64,000 nucleotides of DNA from Mytilus trossulus (GCF_036588685.1 NC_086382.1:68370929-68434928), one strand, 5' to 3'. Numbered from the stretch's first letter, positions 44,930-56,709 are shown. Notes: a model not told the origin generated them from the letters alone. Numbers and translations are program-made.

Positions 44930-46499
44930 AAGAAGTGTATTAACAATGTGCAACTTATACAAACATCAATTCAAAGAAAAAATCCTGGATAATCATAGGT
45001 CTGTTCTTTGTTCCTTTGGTATTTCAACCAAAGATGAAGAACTGGATCTTCCATCACTGTATTGGATACTAGTACCTAAACTACATAAGTGTCCTTACAA
45101 ACAACGGTATATTGCTGGGTCTTCCAAGTGCTCCACGAAACCCTTTCTAAATTATTAACATCTATGTTATCAGCAATCAAAGACGGGCTTCAAAGATATT
45201 GTGAAACTGCCTATTCTAGAGTAAGCGTGAATCAGATGTGGATACTTAAAAATTCCAAAGATCTTTTAGAGTACATACAATCTAACTCTCTTTCATCTTG
45301 TAATAGTATTAAAACATTTGACTTTTCTACTCTTTACACAATTATTCCACATTCCAAACTAAAAGACAAATTAAAAGAGTTGGTATTACTTTGCTTCATT
45401 AAAAAGAATGGCCAACGTAGATACAGGTATCTTGTCTTAGGGAGGGATAAATCCTACTTTGTAAAAAATCACTCTGATTCAAACAAAAAATTCTCTGAAA
45501 CCGATATTATCAAGATGCTTGATTTCTTGATTGACAACATATTTGTTACGTTCGGAGGACGTGTTTTTTAACAGACTGTCGGCATCCCAATGGGAACAAA
45601 CTGTGCCCCTCTACTTGCTGACTTGTTTCTTTATTATTATGAGGCTGACATCATGCAGAAACTTCTTAGGAAGAAAGATAAGAAGTTAGCAATATCCTTT
45701 AACTCTACTTTTCGCTATATAGATGACGTTCTTTCACTAAACAATTCAAAATTTGGTGACTATGTGGAACGAATCTATCCCATCGAATTGGAGATAAAGG
45801 ATACTACAGATACAGTTGAGTCGGCTTCATATATTGACTTACATCTAGAAATTGACAATGAGGGTCGGTTGAAGACAAAACTTTACGACAAAAGAGATGA
45901 TTTCAGCTTTCCAATTGTGAACTTTCCATTTCTAAGTAGCAACATTCCATCAGCACCTGCATACGGGGTATATATCTCCCAATTGATACGATATTCCCGT
46001 GCTTGCATTTCCTATCATGATTTTCTTGATAGAGGGTTAGTGCTCACAAGCAAGCTATTAAACCAAGAGTTCCAAATGGTGAAGTTGAAATCATCCCTTC
46101 GTAAATTTTACGGACGCCATTACGAGTTGGTTGACCGTTATGGAATAACCGTTTCACAAATGATATCGGATATGTTCCTTACGTCGAAACTACACTCTTC
46201 CTCCCTCTCATGAATTTGACCTACCAAATTAGACTATTTACCGGATTTGTAATCACATAAGCAACACGACGGGTGCCGCATGTGGAGCAGGATCTGCTTA
46301 CCCTTCCGGAGCACCTGATATCACCCCTAGTTTCTGGTGGGGTTCGTGTTGTTTATTTCTTTAGTTTTCTATTTTGTGTCATGTGTACTATTGTTTTTCT
46401 GTTTGTCTTTTTCATTTTTAGCCATGGCGTTGTCAGTTTGTTTTAGATTTATGAGTTTGACTGTCCCTTTGGTATCTTCCGTCCCTCTTTCAAATAGAA
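44930..46499 (+). mobile_element. Penelope-like retroelement, 5'-truncated, recently inactivated
   Basis: A reverse transcriptase is readable from SIYWILVPKLHK-like sequence (LYWILVPKLHKCPYK, ~45055) through FDFSTLYTIIPHSKLKDKL (~45315) and TVGIPMGTNCAPLLADLFLY (~45578), to the intact catalytic YIDD (~45716-45727) and the C-terminal YGVYISQLIRYSRACISYHD. Two lesions: a frameshift at about 45120-45160, and an in-frame TAA at 45569-45571 just before QTVGIPMG. The reading frame ends at 46213. The tail to ~46495 is non-coding and includes GCCATGGCGTTGTCAGTTTG; a piece of it also lies at 4258-4400. It is a different subfamily from the 20890-23700 element, judged by its different tail. Confidence 0.85.
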
Positions 46500-46725
46500 A
46501 AGGGGCCTCGGTGGCCGAGTGGTCTAAGTAGTTACTACTATACTCACTAGCAAGTCAACACTGAGGTTGTGAGTTCGAACCCGACTCGACTCCAATTTTA
46601 ATTGACTAGGATTGTCAGTTTTCATGTCGTAGGTTCGTGGTTTTCTCTGGACACTCCGGCTTCCTCCACCAATAAAAACTGGCCGCCACGAAATATCCTA
46701 AATGCGGTGCTTAAAAGTCAAAAAA
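46500..46725 (+). repeat. tRNA-derived SINE (Leu/Ser-like head)
   Basis: The head has A box TGGCCGAGTGG (46512-46522) and B box GTTCGAACC (46573-46581). The spacing (about 50 bp, as in a tRNA with a long variable arm) suggests a Ser/Leu-type origin. The body contains CTCCGGCTTCCTCCACC and AAACTGGCCGCCACGAAATA, and the end is AAAAGTCAAAAAAAG. It directly abuts the retroelement tail. Confidence 0.8.
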
Positions 46726-48647
46726 AGTTTTCTTTTTACAGAACATTTTATACACCCATTCCTGTTGCAGTTTCTTTACGAATTTGAAAACAAGACTGTA
46801 CAAGTGTATTTATTGTCAGTTTACCCTATGTTCATATTTTCTGACATGAAATTCTAGAACTTGTTTAAAACTATTCTGATAACAAATTGAAAGCATTTTA
46901 GAATACTATAAATGTAATGTTTAACAGTCAATCATTTAACACATTCCAGATTATATAAAGTATCCAATCTTACCTTTGTCTCCAGTTCACATTTTACTGT
47001 ATGCATATTACTCAAAGAAAATTTACAATTGCTGCCTCAAATGATGAGTTTGGAAATCGTGTCACAAGAGAATGATGTCTAAAAAGTAAAATCACAAAAT
47101 AAATGAACTAAGAGGAAAATCTAATCGGAAAGTCCATAACCACCATATTATTTAGCTAATATATGAACTAGAGTTGTTAAAACAAAGCCATGTTTGCAAT
47201 AGTTGTATGTATGCAGATAAGAGTTTGATGTGTAAATTCACTAAAAGTTTCATAGAAATGACTGATTACATCTGATTTGACTTACAAGCACAGTTATTGT
47301 TGTTTTGATCAATAGCCTTTAAATTATAAAATCATAGCATTAACAAGTAAAATTATTCGTTTTATGAACCAGGGGTTAGGCATTTTTCTGTGTCTTATTT
47401 TCATGTCCCTGGAGCCTGAAAATTTCTAAATTATTCGGTGGTTTCTAGCAATATCTAGTACGTATTCAGGATAGAACATACTATTGTATTTTTATTGTGG
47501 TATTTCTGTATTTCTTTTTATGTCGCAGGTACAAAACAAAAATGCATTTAGGTGTTACGGTTTACTTGTTGGTTGTCGAATAGAAAAACACTTCGTATAT
47601 GAGTTAATTTCAATAAATCTTTTGTATGTTCTCTTTTTTCTACCTATATAGGTAGCGTTCCTGTGAATATTGACAATGCTTTTTTCCAAAGGAACTCCTT
47701 TTTGGGCTTAAACTACCACTATTACTATGAAGTTTTTTAAAATATATATCTAGAACGGAAAGTTTATATGTACTCTTTTTTTCAAAGGTCAATATATAGG
47801 GCTGTGCGGTAAATTGTAAACGTGTATATGCCCCAAACTTCTAAGAGTTTAAACTAACTTGTTTTTAACTACCCCTACCTTGACTTTATGACTACCTCAG
47901 ATTTCAGAATCACCAATATGCATTTGTATATTCACTAGTAACATTAATTTACTAAGTAATGTCTCAATAAGAGATCATAACAGGGAACCAGTACGTAAAC
48001 AAAATTAATTGTCTATAAATATTATATATCTCCCCAAACGTACGTGCTTTGAGAAACAGCTGTATACAAAGTGCAACATATAAGCCCGGATTAGGCATAC
48101 TAGTAGTTAAACAAAGAAATGGATGGCACTTTATCTAAACAATAGACAAAATAGCAAATTTTAAAAATGCCTGCAATTGAGGAATGTTTCATAAGTAATA
48201 AGAACACTATGGATTAGTAATGATATTCCGATTACAGAAAAGTATACAAAAAAGTAAAAGGACAAAAATACTCAACTCCGGGAAAGATTCATAACGAAAT
48301 AAATTCAATTGGTAGGAATTGTACCAATGAAAATCCAAATTTGTCAAATTTATTGTTAGAAATCGTGTTGACTTAAACTTTTTATATTAGTTATTTTAAT
48401 GTCAAATTAAAATATTTACAATTCTTTAATAGGATAGTGCAGTTTTCATTTTGCAGTTTTCTATTGGTTTGAATTGAAATCTATGATTGTTAAAGGATAA
48501 CAGCGAGAAGATAGCCTTGAACGACAATTTCATATGATCTTCGTTTTTATTGAGTTTTTCGTTGAATTGTTTTATTACTTATGAAACTGAATATACTTAT
48601 ATATGAATAACACAACAAACAAAAACACGTTTTTTTTTTACTTGCAG
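46726..48647. other. Upstream region of gene 2; no firm feature
   Basis: There may be an exon of gene 3's 5' region on the minus strand ending ACTGGAGACAAAG|GTAAGA (~46979), with an ATG 33 nt before the donor, but this is weak. No promoter motif is convincing. Sequence before 48648 is a pyrimidine-rich acceptor, so gene 2 has at least one further 5' non-coding exon upstream. Confidence 0.35.
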
Positions 48648-49845
48648 AAGAATCATTACTGGTATTTTAAGTTGTCGGAACAAACGTGGATAAATGTTGT
48701 TTCGAATTCAAATTTGTACTTTGACAAATTTCGACATTGAGACATGTTAAAGAACGTTGAGAAATTTCATCAGGCAAAAGCTATTAACACCATGAAAAGG
48801 AGTGAATCGAATTCGATTAGTAGGCAAGCAATTGACATTCATGGAAATAATAAGGTCATTCCTCTTTTATTAATTTGGAAACTGGAAAATGGAAACTTTG
48901 ATACATTAACGAAATCCGAAAAGGAATTCATCAATGACATATTGGGGAACATCCATACAATAAGCCCTAATAAATGTATAAAAGTGGTGCCTTCGAATCG
49001 CATCAGCAACAGAGGAAGTCGTAAAAAATATAAAAATTGTGTCCTCATGTGGGACAGCAGCAGACAGGCTATTTTAGATATAAATCCATTAATTTCATCG
49101 GGAGAAAGGCTAAACACTTTCGCAAATTGGTCGATTTCTAGTTGTAAGTGGTGGCCTAGAATGTTATCAGATGCTGGGTTTTATTACAATCACACCGACT
49201 TGGAATGTTTCCAGTGCAGATTCCAAACAAACCCTACAAACTGGCTTCCTAATGAAACACCAAAAGAAGCACATGCACGATTAAGTCCAGAATGTGCATT
49301 TGTAAAATTGTATAAGCAATCTGCACGATCGGATAAACCTAAAAGTCCAGAACAAATAAGTAATAATGATCGTCTTATAAATCACAATGATAACACTAAT
49401 ATGAAACACAGTATATCCGAACAAAATGGCCATTTTACACCTGAGTATGTCGTTGTTCCTCATCAAAACACGAATTGTATGCAAACAAGGGCCCTTGTTA
49501 AACCATTGCTTTCAAATGATGCTAATGCATTTCATAGAGGAGGGATTCCAGCAGATAATTCAAACATACAATCACCAAGTGACATCAAAACAGCCACGTC
49601 AGCTGTTTGTGATTCTGCAAACAATCCAAGTTATACGGAACATTCAATCCAACCGACTATAGATGCTATGAATAGTCAACTCACCATTGACGGTTTTCAA
49701 TCTAGAATTCAGGCACCAGAAGAGCCAGAATATATGTATCCTCAATATCATACATACACGTCAAGATATCAATCTTATGGAAATTGGCCGTTCCCACACA
49801 AACAAACAGCTCATAGTTTATCAGAAGCCGGATATTTTTACACAG
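48648..49845 (+). CDS. Gene 2, exon 1: N-terminus, complete BIR1, BIR2 first half (IAP with RING)
   Basis: The exon starts after TTTTTTTACTTGCAG. Translation begins at ATG 48744, with an in-frame TGA two codons upstream, so this is the first usable Met in the exon. The coding part (367 codons + 1 nt) ends TACACAG|GTATGG in phase 1. The full predicted product is 617 residues. Residues 121-190 are BIR1 with ligands Cys155, Cys158, His177, Cys184 (CX2CX18HX6C), uninterrupted by introns. Residues 191-335 are a polar linker. Residues ~341-367 start BIR2 (NWPF...SLSEAGYFYT). Residues 1-120 match no family I know. Such IAPs bind caspases or signalling adaptors via BIRs and ubiquitinate via the RING, controlling apoptosis and innate immune signalling. 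That function is inferred from family membership. Confidence 0.9.
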
Positions 49846-50680
49846 GTATGGTTATCTTAATACTTTTACACTACAGATTTGACTTGATAATGATTGTTTA
49901 CGTTCCATATGTTTGTGTTGGCCAATGTTTGCGCCAAATGTCCAATGTTACATAATGATTTGTATGTTCACTAGGTACACAGAATGACAGATTACAATTA
50001 TACAATAAAATTACAAGGATTAAAAAAAATAGACCTTATAAAAATCCGTCTTTCTTAAGACTGATGAGTCTTTTGTAGACGAAACGCGCTTTTGGCGTCA
50101 ATATAAAAATGTAATCCTGGTATCTTTGGTGAGTTTATCAAAAAGATGACAAATGGGAGCATAGTGTTATGAAACATATTAGATTGTTATTTGCCATTTA
50201 TATAATACATGTTGTATATTAATCGTGTAGTTTGTTAGTTACTAAGAAGTCAGTTTGATCGAAATGTGTGATCAAATAGTTTCTTATGGAGGTCTTAGTT
50301 ATGAATGTTTATGTTAAAAAAGCACAAAGTTTCAATCCAAATCGACACAAAACAATTTCCGTTTGTTTGCTAGAAGACACTTTTTTTTATTCTGGATTCG
50401 CACCTGAAGTTAACATTTATAGTTTAGATTAGAACTGACACAGATTTGATACAATGGATTAAATGTTGTAGCTCTGAAAAAAATGTCATTTTGGTTTTAC
50501 GTCTGCAAATAAAGACATATGCAATACTTAGTATGCTATTTTGTAAATATCACAATTTTATATAGATACATGTATACGCATTTTTTTTAAATGGGTCCAT
50601 TCTGTGCTAATATTCTTTTTTGTTTCGTTTTTATAATTATTGTTTGGAAAAAATGAGAATGTGCTTATTTTGAACCCTAG
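49846..50680 (+). other. Gene 2 intron 1 with inverted family C fragment
   Basis: About 50055-50145 contains AGACTGATGAGTCTTTTGTA and GACGAAACGCGC, the reverse complement of the family C core. The open frame of exon 1 runs on to 49955, but that part is intronic because the next exon completes the BIR in phase. Confidence 0.7.
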
Positions 50681-50847
50681 GCGAAAATGACATTGTTCGA
50701 TGTTTTTGTTGTGACCTGGGGTTAGCAGAATGGGATCCAAAGGATAAACCATGGACTGAACACGCACGTCACAATCCTAGATGTATGTTTTTGTTAACGG
50801 AAAAAGGAAAACAATTCATTGATGATATCCAGAAAGACTGGCGAAAG
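50681..50847 (+). CDS. Gene 2, exon 2: BIR2 second half (phase 1 to 0)
   Basis: Bounded by TTGAACCCTAG and GCGAAAG|GTTTGT. It reads GENDIVRCFCCDLGLAEWDP and contains zinc ligands Cys375, Cys378, His395, Cys402 (CX2CX16HX6C) in the 617-residue product. It continues into the helical tail ending QKDWRK. Gene 3's equivalent is 34022-34182. Confidence 0.9.
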
Positions 50848-53800
50848 GTTTGTACTCAGTTTATAAGTTAATTAACAGACCCATGTAAAAGTTTAAAGTG
50901 CTGTAAACAATGAGTACACACATAAACCATTCGAAGTTATACACATTCTAATGATTTTTGTCTTTAATTAACAGTAACAATTAACACCGCATATAAAGAT
51001 TAGGTCACCACATGTGCCCTGTATGACAAACGTCAATTGTCCTTTGTCCTTCAAAAGTTGACCTTATTTCATGGTTTAGCTACTGCTTTAAAAAAAAGGT
51101 TTTGATATGAATTTCTCATTTGTTAAATGTATTCGGATAACTATATTTGGAATATTGGTTTCTTGTAATAGTAACATGTCTGACAGACAGAGTTCACATG
51201 ACGTACCTCGGCCTTAATTCGTGGACCAAGATCAAATTCACAGAAACTGTACGCGGAAGGTCAACAATATATGGTGTATGGAGTAATTTTAAGGAGAACA
51301 TATTAGTCAGGCAAGTTTCATCTGACCTTGACCATTGTCTTCATTATTAAATGGTCATCGTTAAGTTGATGCGTTTCAGTCTGGTTTTCAATAATTATTG
51401 CATTGTTTATTTGGTCAATGTGAGGTTTGTGTACATATAAATAAGAAGATGTGGTATGAGTACGCATGCGACAACTCTCCGTCGGAGTCTCAAGGTGTTA
51501 GAGGAAGTAAACAATTATAGGTTAATATAATTCGGCCCTTAAAAAGAAACCCAACGGTCTAATGATCTTCAAAAAAAAAGAAAAAAAGAAAATCTCTATA
51601 AACCACACCAACATACGACCACCCCTGAACAAAATGTCTGTTTGACAGAAATGATCTGCCCTGGCCTAATTGTCATGATTCTTCCAAAATGTTAATTGTA
51701 TCAGTTGCAAAACAAGCATGTGAACTATTGTTGTTTAAAACAGTTACACCGTAGAACGCCACATGCGTGGTGTCGGCTATGTTTGACATGGGGTGGCAAT
51801 TTTGAAGCGACAAAAAAGTAACAAGGTAAGTTTAAACATCAAAATTTCTTATTTTAAGAACTCTCAATACCATAAAATGTATTGCACGGAAGGAACCGCA
51901 ACGTAATCTATTTCCTGAAAGCAATATATTTTCTCAAACACCTCGCCCTAGTTTTCCGTGATGAATAAAAGTTTAAAAACCAATAAGTTTTAACTAAGAA
52001 ACTGGTATTTGGTAGAAGTCCATGAGAGGAATACAATTGTATATAAATAATACGGACGGTAGTTGTGTAAAGTAGTTTTTTATACCGAAATTTGCATATA
52101 AAGCCTCAAAATCTGCAACACGGAAAACTAGGGCGAGGTGTTTGAGAAAACTGAGCACTGAAAACGACTGCTTCTGCTTTCAGGAAATAGATTAAGTTGC
52201 GGTTCCTTCCGTGCAATACATTTTATGGTACTGAGAGTTCTTTAAATAAGAAATTTTGATGCTTGAACTTACCTTGTTACTTTTTTGTCGCTTCAAAATT
52301 GCCACCCCATGTCAAACATAGCCGACACCCCGCATGTGGCGTTTTATACGGTGAGTTAGATAATCAGTGTTCCTGACACATCTGCTTGACTGCAAACGTT
52401 GTATATATTCCCTGGTCATGCTGGTTGTTAAGAATGTATAATGATTTGTAAAAAAAAAACGATATATGTGCAATTTGCACCAAAATACACGCATCTCTAT
52501 TAGATTAAATAATCGAAGAAATTTACATCATTACGAAAGTGATATCACATTTGCATGATTGCATAAACACGAGTGGAGGATAAAGTTAGGTCAACATAGA
52601 GATTTGTTAATGCCGACAATTAAACAGAGAAAAAAAAACTTCTAATAAATAAAGGGTGGTATGGCCCTTACACCCCCGCCTCGACCTGACTTTATTATTT
52701 TTATAATTGACATATTTCATATCTAAACGGCTATGTTAAGAAAACGATATTATAATTTTTAATCTGATGAACAACAGGATTAAATCAGCTCATTTCAGTC
52801 TACAGGTCTTTTCATTTAATAGTCTTAAGAAAAAAGATATACAAAATGAAAGCGGGCATTTTGGAAACCACAAGAAGAAACTATCCTTAATGCTTATGCC
52901 CAATTAACTTCAATATTACTTTTAAATCAATTAGGAGACAAACTTGGCCTTAGTAAACCATAGTTTTTATACGACTGCAAAAATGTTTTTGTGATCGTAT
53001 AATATGGTATGCTGTCGTCTGCGTCGTTGTCCGACAACACATAGGTTTCCCTGACAATAACTTTAGTTTAAGAGAATGGATCTGTATGAAATTTTGTAAG
53101 AAGGGTCAATACCACAAAAGGATGGTTTGGATTGATTTTGGGGATGATGGTTTAAATTGTTGAGGAATTAGGAGCCCAGAAGGGGCCTAAAAGAAGCATT
53201 TGTCTAGTCTCAGGATATTAACTTGTTTTTAAGTATTTTGATTGCTCTAAAATTGTACCATAATGTTTAGTACCACAAGTAGAAGTTTGTGAATTATTTT
53301 AGTGGTTATGGGGCTAACAGTTCAGGAATTCGGGGCCAAAGAAAGGCTAAATTAAACATTTTTCTAATTTCTAGACAATTATTTTTGTTTAAGTGAATGG
53401 ATCTCTCTGAAATTGTACTACAAGGTTCCATACTACAAAGGAAAGACTAGGATTGAATTTTAGGGTTATTGCATAAAAGGGGTTTTCAAAAAGGTTGGGT
53501 GGGGATGTTTTTTTCAAATCTTTTTAGCGGATTCAAATTTCAAATTTTTTAAAAGTTTCAAGAAGAAATTTTTAATTGCAAAGTAATGCGTAATAGATTT
53601 GTGACATCTTTGACCAAATTTATTTTCTGTCAGAAACCTATATTATGTCAAAATTTTGTTCACATTCCAAATTCAGACCGTATCAAGCTTGAATATTGTG
53701 AACAAATTTGCCCCAACTGTTCAGGATTCAAACTCTGCGGTCGTATCAGGTTGCACTAAGCGAAGCCTTTTATTTGAATTCAAATTGAGTTTAACGCTGA

Positions 53801-54267
53801 GACGTTTTTACACATTTGGTACACTTGAGTGGTTAAGATATCGACAAAAGAAATATTTTGTGGCACAAAATGTGTCCTATTAGTTTGCATACACAAAAAA
53901 AATGAGGCTTTCCTTTGTTACTATGGTTAAAGACTAGAAGGATTTGAAATCTTACCATAAAAAATATTTGTCCAATGAAAATTATAATTCTAAAAGAATG
54001 GCATTAGAAGATGCAATTTATCACTGTTAATTCGGTTTGTCCTGTCTGTCTGTCTGATGCAAAGTAATCTCTTTTTTTCAATTTTGATAAATTTATTATT
54101 TATTTGAGACATGTTTTCGAAGCAACCCCAAAACGGACGTTTTTAGTGAAACCCTGTTCTTAAATATTAAGTTATTGTATACAATCGGCTGAAGGGATAC
54201 TCACCAAATATGAACTTTTTCAATTGATTTGGTTAACTTGTAAGTATTTCAAAATTTTATTTTACAG
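50848..54267 (+). other. Gene 2 intron 2 (3.4 kb), repeat-rich
   Basis: It contains a family B fragment (51440-51570), the fold-back element at 51745-52352 and a dispersed repeat from about 52960 to 53500 (starting TTATACGACTGCAAAAATGT, with GTCGTCTGCGTCGTTGTCCG). No exon was recognised. Confidence 0.6.
51745..52352. repeat. ~610-bp fold-back element in gene 2 intron
   Basis: The left arm 51745-51970 and right arm ~52110-52352 are inverted copies. GTGTCGGCTATGTTTGACAT at ~51771 is inverted at ~52306-52325, and ACCTCGCCCTAGTTTTCCGT at ~51941 is inverted at ~52121-52140. The centre is near 52050. No coding frame is seen. Confidence 0.88.
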
Positions 54268-54391
54268 ATATATAACCCAAAACATGCCGCTTTTGATGAT
54301 AAAGAATCGCGTATAGCAACATTTGATGATTGGCGACGAGACATTGAACAAACCCCTGAAATCTTGGCAGACTCTGGATTTTTTTACACTG
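54268..54391 (+). CDS. Gene 2, exon 3: BIR3 first half (phase 0 to 1)
   Basis: Bounded by TTATTTTACAG and TACACTG|GTATGC. It reads IYNPKHAAFDDKESRIATFD and ends QTPEILADSGFFYT(G). It is the standard BIR N-half, paralogous to gene 3's 33374-33500 exon. Confidence 0.9.
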
Positions 54392-55130
54392 GTATGCGTT
54401 GCTGATTAACTAGCATGGCAGATAACATTAATATATGTGTTATGGAAAGCAGTATACAGTATGATACACTTTCGCCCAACACGCGAAAAAGGAATGTGTT
54501 TTTTTATTTGATAGATGCTTTTTGTGTTTTTTTGTATATGTTTATTTGTCTTGAGATTGTAACACAGTGATGACTATTGTAACCATATTTTTACTTATTT
54601 ACTTAGTATGTGTGTTTTGTTCACGCATCGTTGTAATACTAACGGAATTTGATGCGACTATCATAAAAGAGGTGAAATGGATTGGTTATTAAACGTGAAA
54701 ATAAACGGACCGGATTGCCGCTCATGTACATAAATAGATAAAAAAAAAAAATACAGTCGACAAGGTTCAACCAAATGATAAACACTGAAGTGTTCAGGAC
54801 TTGAGCAATGCACATACATAATTTGTTAGAATTGTCTTGAGCACCCAATCATCCCGTAACATTGGGAGGAGATGTTGCAATGGTACAATTTGTAAAATCA
54901 GTTTTGAAAAGGCTAGACTCTTTTTAAAAAGATATGTACATTACAAAAATATTCCCCAAAAGACTGAATTAAGGCACAATATTGATTCAAGATTACTCGC
55001 TGTCACTGTTTATGTTTAATATTATAAACGAAAATGTTTTTTTTTAAATTTTGGGGAATAATTACAGACTTACACTCTTCACACGGAAGAGTTCCTGTTT
55101 ATGCTTAAAACTACGACCTTTGTTTTGTAG

Positions 55131-55294
55131 GCGAGGACGATGTTGTCCGCTGTCATTATTGTGATGGAGGACTACGTAACTGGGAACCAGGAGACGTTCC
55201 GTGGGAGGAGCATGGGCGCTGGTTTCCATTCTGTAAATTTGTCATCAAAATGAAAGGGCGAGAGTATTTAGAGGAAATAAGAGCTAAATATGAG
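55131..55294 (+). CDS. Gene 2, exon 4: BIR3 second half (phase 1 to 0)
   Basis: Bounded by TTTGTTTTGTAG and AAATATGAG|GTGAGT. It reads GEDDVVRCHYCDGGLRNWEP, with ligands Cys472, Cys475, His492, Cys499 (CX2CX16HX6C) and the groove-type residues GLRNWEPGDVPWEEH typical of IBM-binding BIRs. It ends EEIRAKYE. Confidence 0.9.
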
Positions 55295-55744
55295 GTGAGT
55301 GTATTTTCAACACCAGTTGTGTCTTTAGACGCGTTAAATAGTTTTCGCTGTCAATATTCTAATAGCGGATTGCGTTACTTTTGTTTGTTTCATAATCACA
55401 CCCTTTGCATACAGGACAAGATCAACAAGCATTTGTAACGTTCAGGAAGCGAAAGATACAATTACAATTAATATTAATGTACATGGGTAACATGATAATT
55501 GACGGTGTCAGATTTTATATAATTCAGATACAAATATAAAGCTTTATGAAAACTGAATACATTCTGATAGAGATATAACCATGTCCTACGTATGTACATG
55601 TAGCACCAATTAAAAATGGTAACATAGAATTTCTTAATCAACCAATCGTTATGTTAATGGCAGTTACCTTAATGCTTGTTAAGGAATATAATTACACTTT
55701 CCTCTTTATATCTTTGTAACATACACTCTGTAAATACTTCTCAG

Positions 55745-55805
55745 GAGAGACAGCGCTTGGGAAATCAAGCAGAGATCAGGAACAACAGAAGCTCTGACTT
55801 ACCAG
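55745..55805 (+). CDS. Gene 2, exon 5: linker (61 nt, phase 0 to 1)
   Basis: Bounded by TACTTCTCAG and TTACCAG|GTATTT. It encodes ERQRLGNQAEIRNNRSSDLP, a polar linker without a domain. The phase change 0 to 1 fits both neighbours. Confidence 0.75.
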
Positions 55806-56051
55806 GTATTTATCTTACAAATCAAAACCCAAATTTACCTTGACCAAGCATTCAATTTTGTTTCTTTTCATAATCATGATGATTATTCAGACTTAACATT
55901 TGGAAAATAAAAACACAGAAATAATTTACAATATGTCACTTTACGGCCTTTAAGAATGGGAAAAACAACTAGACCGCATAATCAGCTTATCAGCCCCGAA
56001 GTGACATAGGAAAATGTCGTATAATATTACTGATTTTCTTGTGCTGTACAC

Positions 56052-56282
56052 TTGATAAATAAGGGGAACTTAAAAAGAAATGGGGTGTATGCATCCGAAG
56101 ACGCATTTATCTGTCAATTTTCTGACAACGGGTACCCCAAAATCAAATGCAAGAAAGCCAAGGATATATTGAAAACCAAAACATACCAAGCATGTGTCTA
56201 CAAGGAAGATAGTATCATGGGAACCCAAGTTTCAATGTGTTTTATGTTTGTTACTCAACCTGTTTTCGAATTGAAGTTCTAA
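56052..56282 (+). other. Gene 2 intron 5: open frame without support
   Basis: A 76-codon frame lies in intron 5. It has no recognisable domain and no acceptor/donor pair that keeps the gene in phase. The sequence just before it (about 55920-56010) is a decayed piece of family B. I regard it as intronic. Confidence 0.4.
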
Positions 56283-56354
56283 TACAATAAAAACTTGTAC
56301 TCGCTTAATAAAATATTGTTAGCAATTTCCACTAAGTATCAAAACTGTAGCAAT

Positions 56355-56440
56355 ATAAAAAAAAAAAGAAGATGTGATATGATTGCCAATGAGACAACTA
56401 TCCACAAAAGACCAAAATGACACAAACATTAACAATTAAT
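56355..56440 (+). repeat. Family B 5'-end fragment
   Basis: AAGAAGATGTGATATGATTG followed by CCAATGAGACAACTATCCAC matches the beginning of the 17880 and 27609 copies. It ends ~30 bp before exon 6 of gene 2. Confidence 0.8.
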
Positions 56441-56466
56441 ATATGTTTTCTTTTATATTTTCACAG

Positions 56467-56505
56467 CAACACAATTTGCTTTAATAAAAAAGCCTGAAGA
56501 GAAAG
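56467..56505 (+). CDS. Gene 2, exon 6: 39-nt linker exon (phase 1-1)
   Basis: Bounded by TATATTTTCACAG and GAGAAAG|GTAATT. It encodes (A)TQFALIKKPEEK. It is small but has good splice sites and matching phase on both sides. No UBA domain like that of gene 3 is present at this position. Confidence 0.65.
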
Positions 56506-56673
56506 GTAATTAATTCATTTTGTTATAAAATAAGTTTTTTTAACCTTAAATTCTATTCTACGACAAGTTCCTTTATTATCCCTTTTCATAGTTCTAAATG
56601 TACGAGTTGTTTATGTTAGTATGAAAATACATTTTAAGTGATATAAAAGAGTTGTACTAATTGTGTTCTACAG

Positions 56674-56709
56674 AATTATCCATGGACTCATTTCAATTCG
56701 ATTGCTAGA
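56674..56709 (+). CDS. Possible alternative 3' exon of gene 2, ending before the RING
   Basis: A strong acceptor (GTGTTCTACAG) precedes AATTATCCATGGACTCATTT. Entered in phase 1 after exon 6 it reads (E)LSMDSFQFDC and stops at TAG. A GTAAGT donor eleven bases into the following sequence would also allow a 39-nt internal exon, but only in phases that do not match exon 6. Speculative. Confidence 0.25.

Noticed and set aside
46500..46592. Candidate tRNA-Leu/Ser gene
   Set aside because: The head is tRNA-like but continues into a SINE body with a repetitive 3' end; stem pairing is imperfect.
49846..49955. Extension of gene 2 exon 1 beyond 49845
   Set aside because: This would leave BIR2 without its zinc ligands; the donor at 49845 joins in phase to the matching half at 50681.
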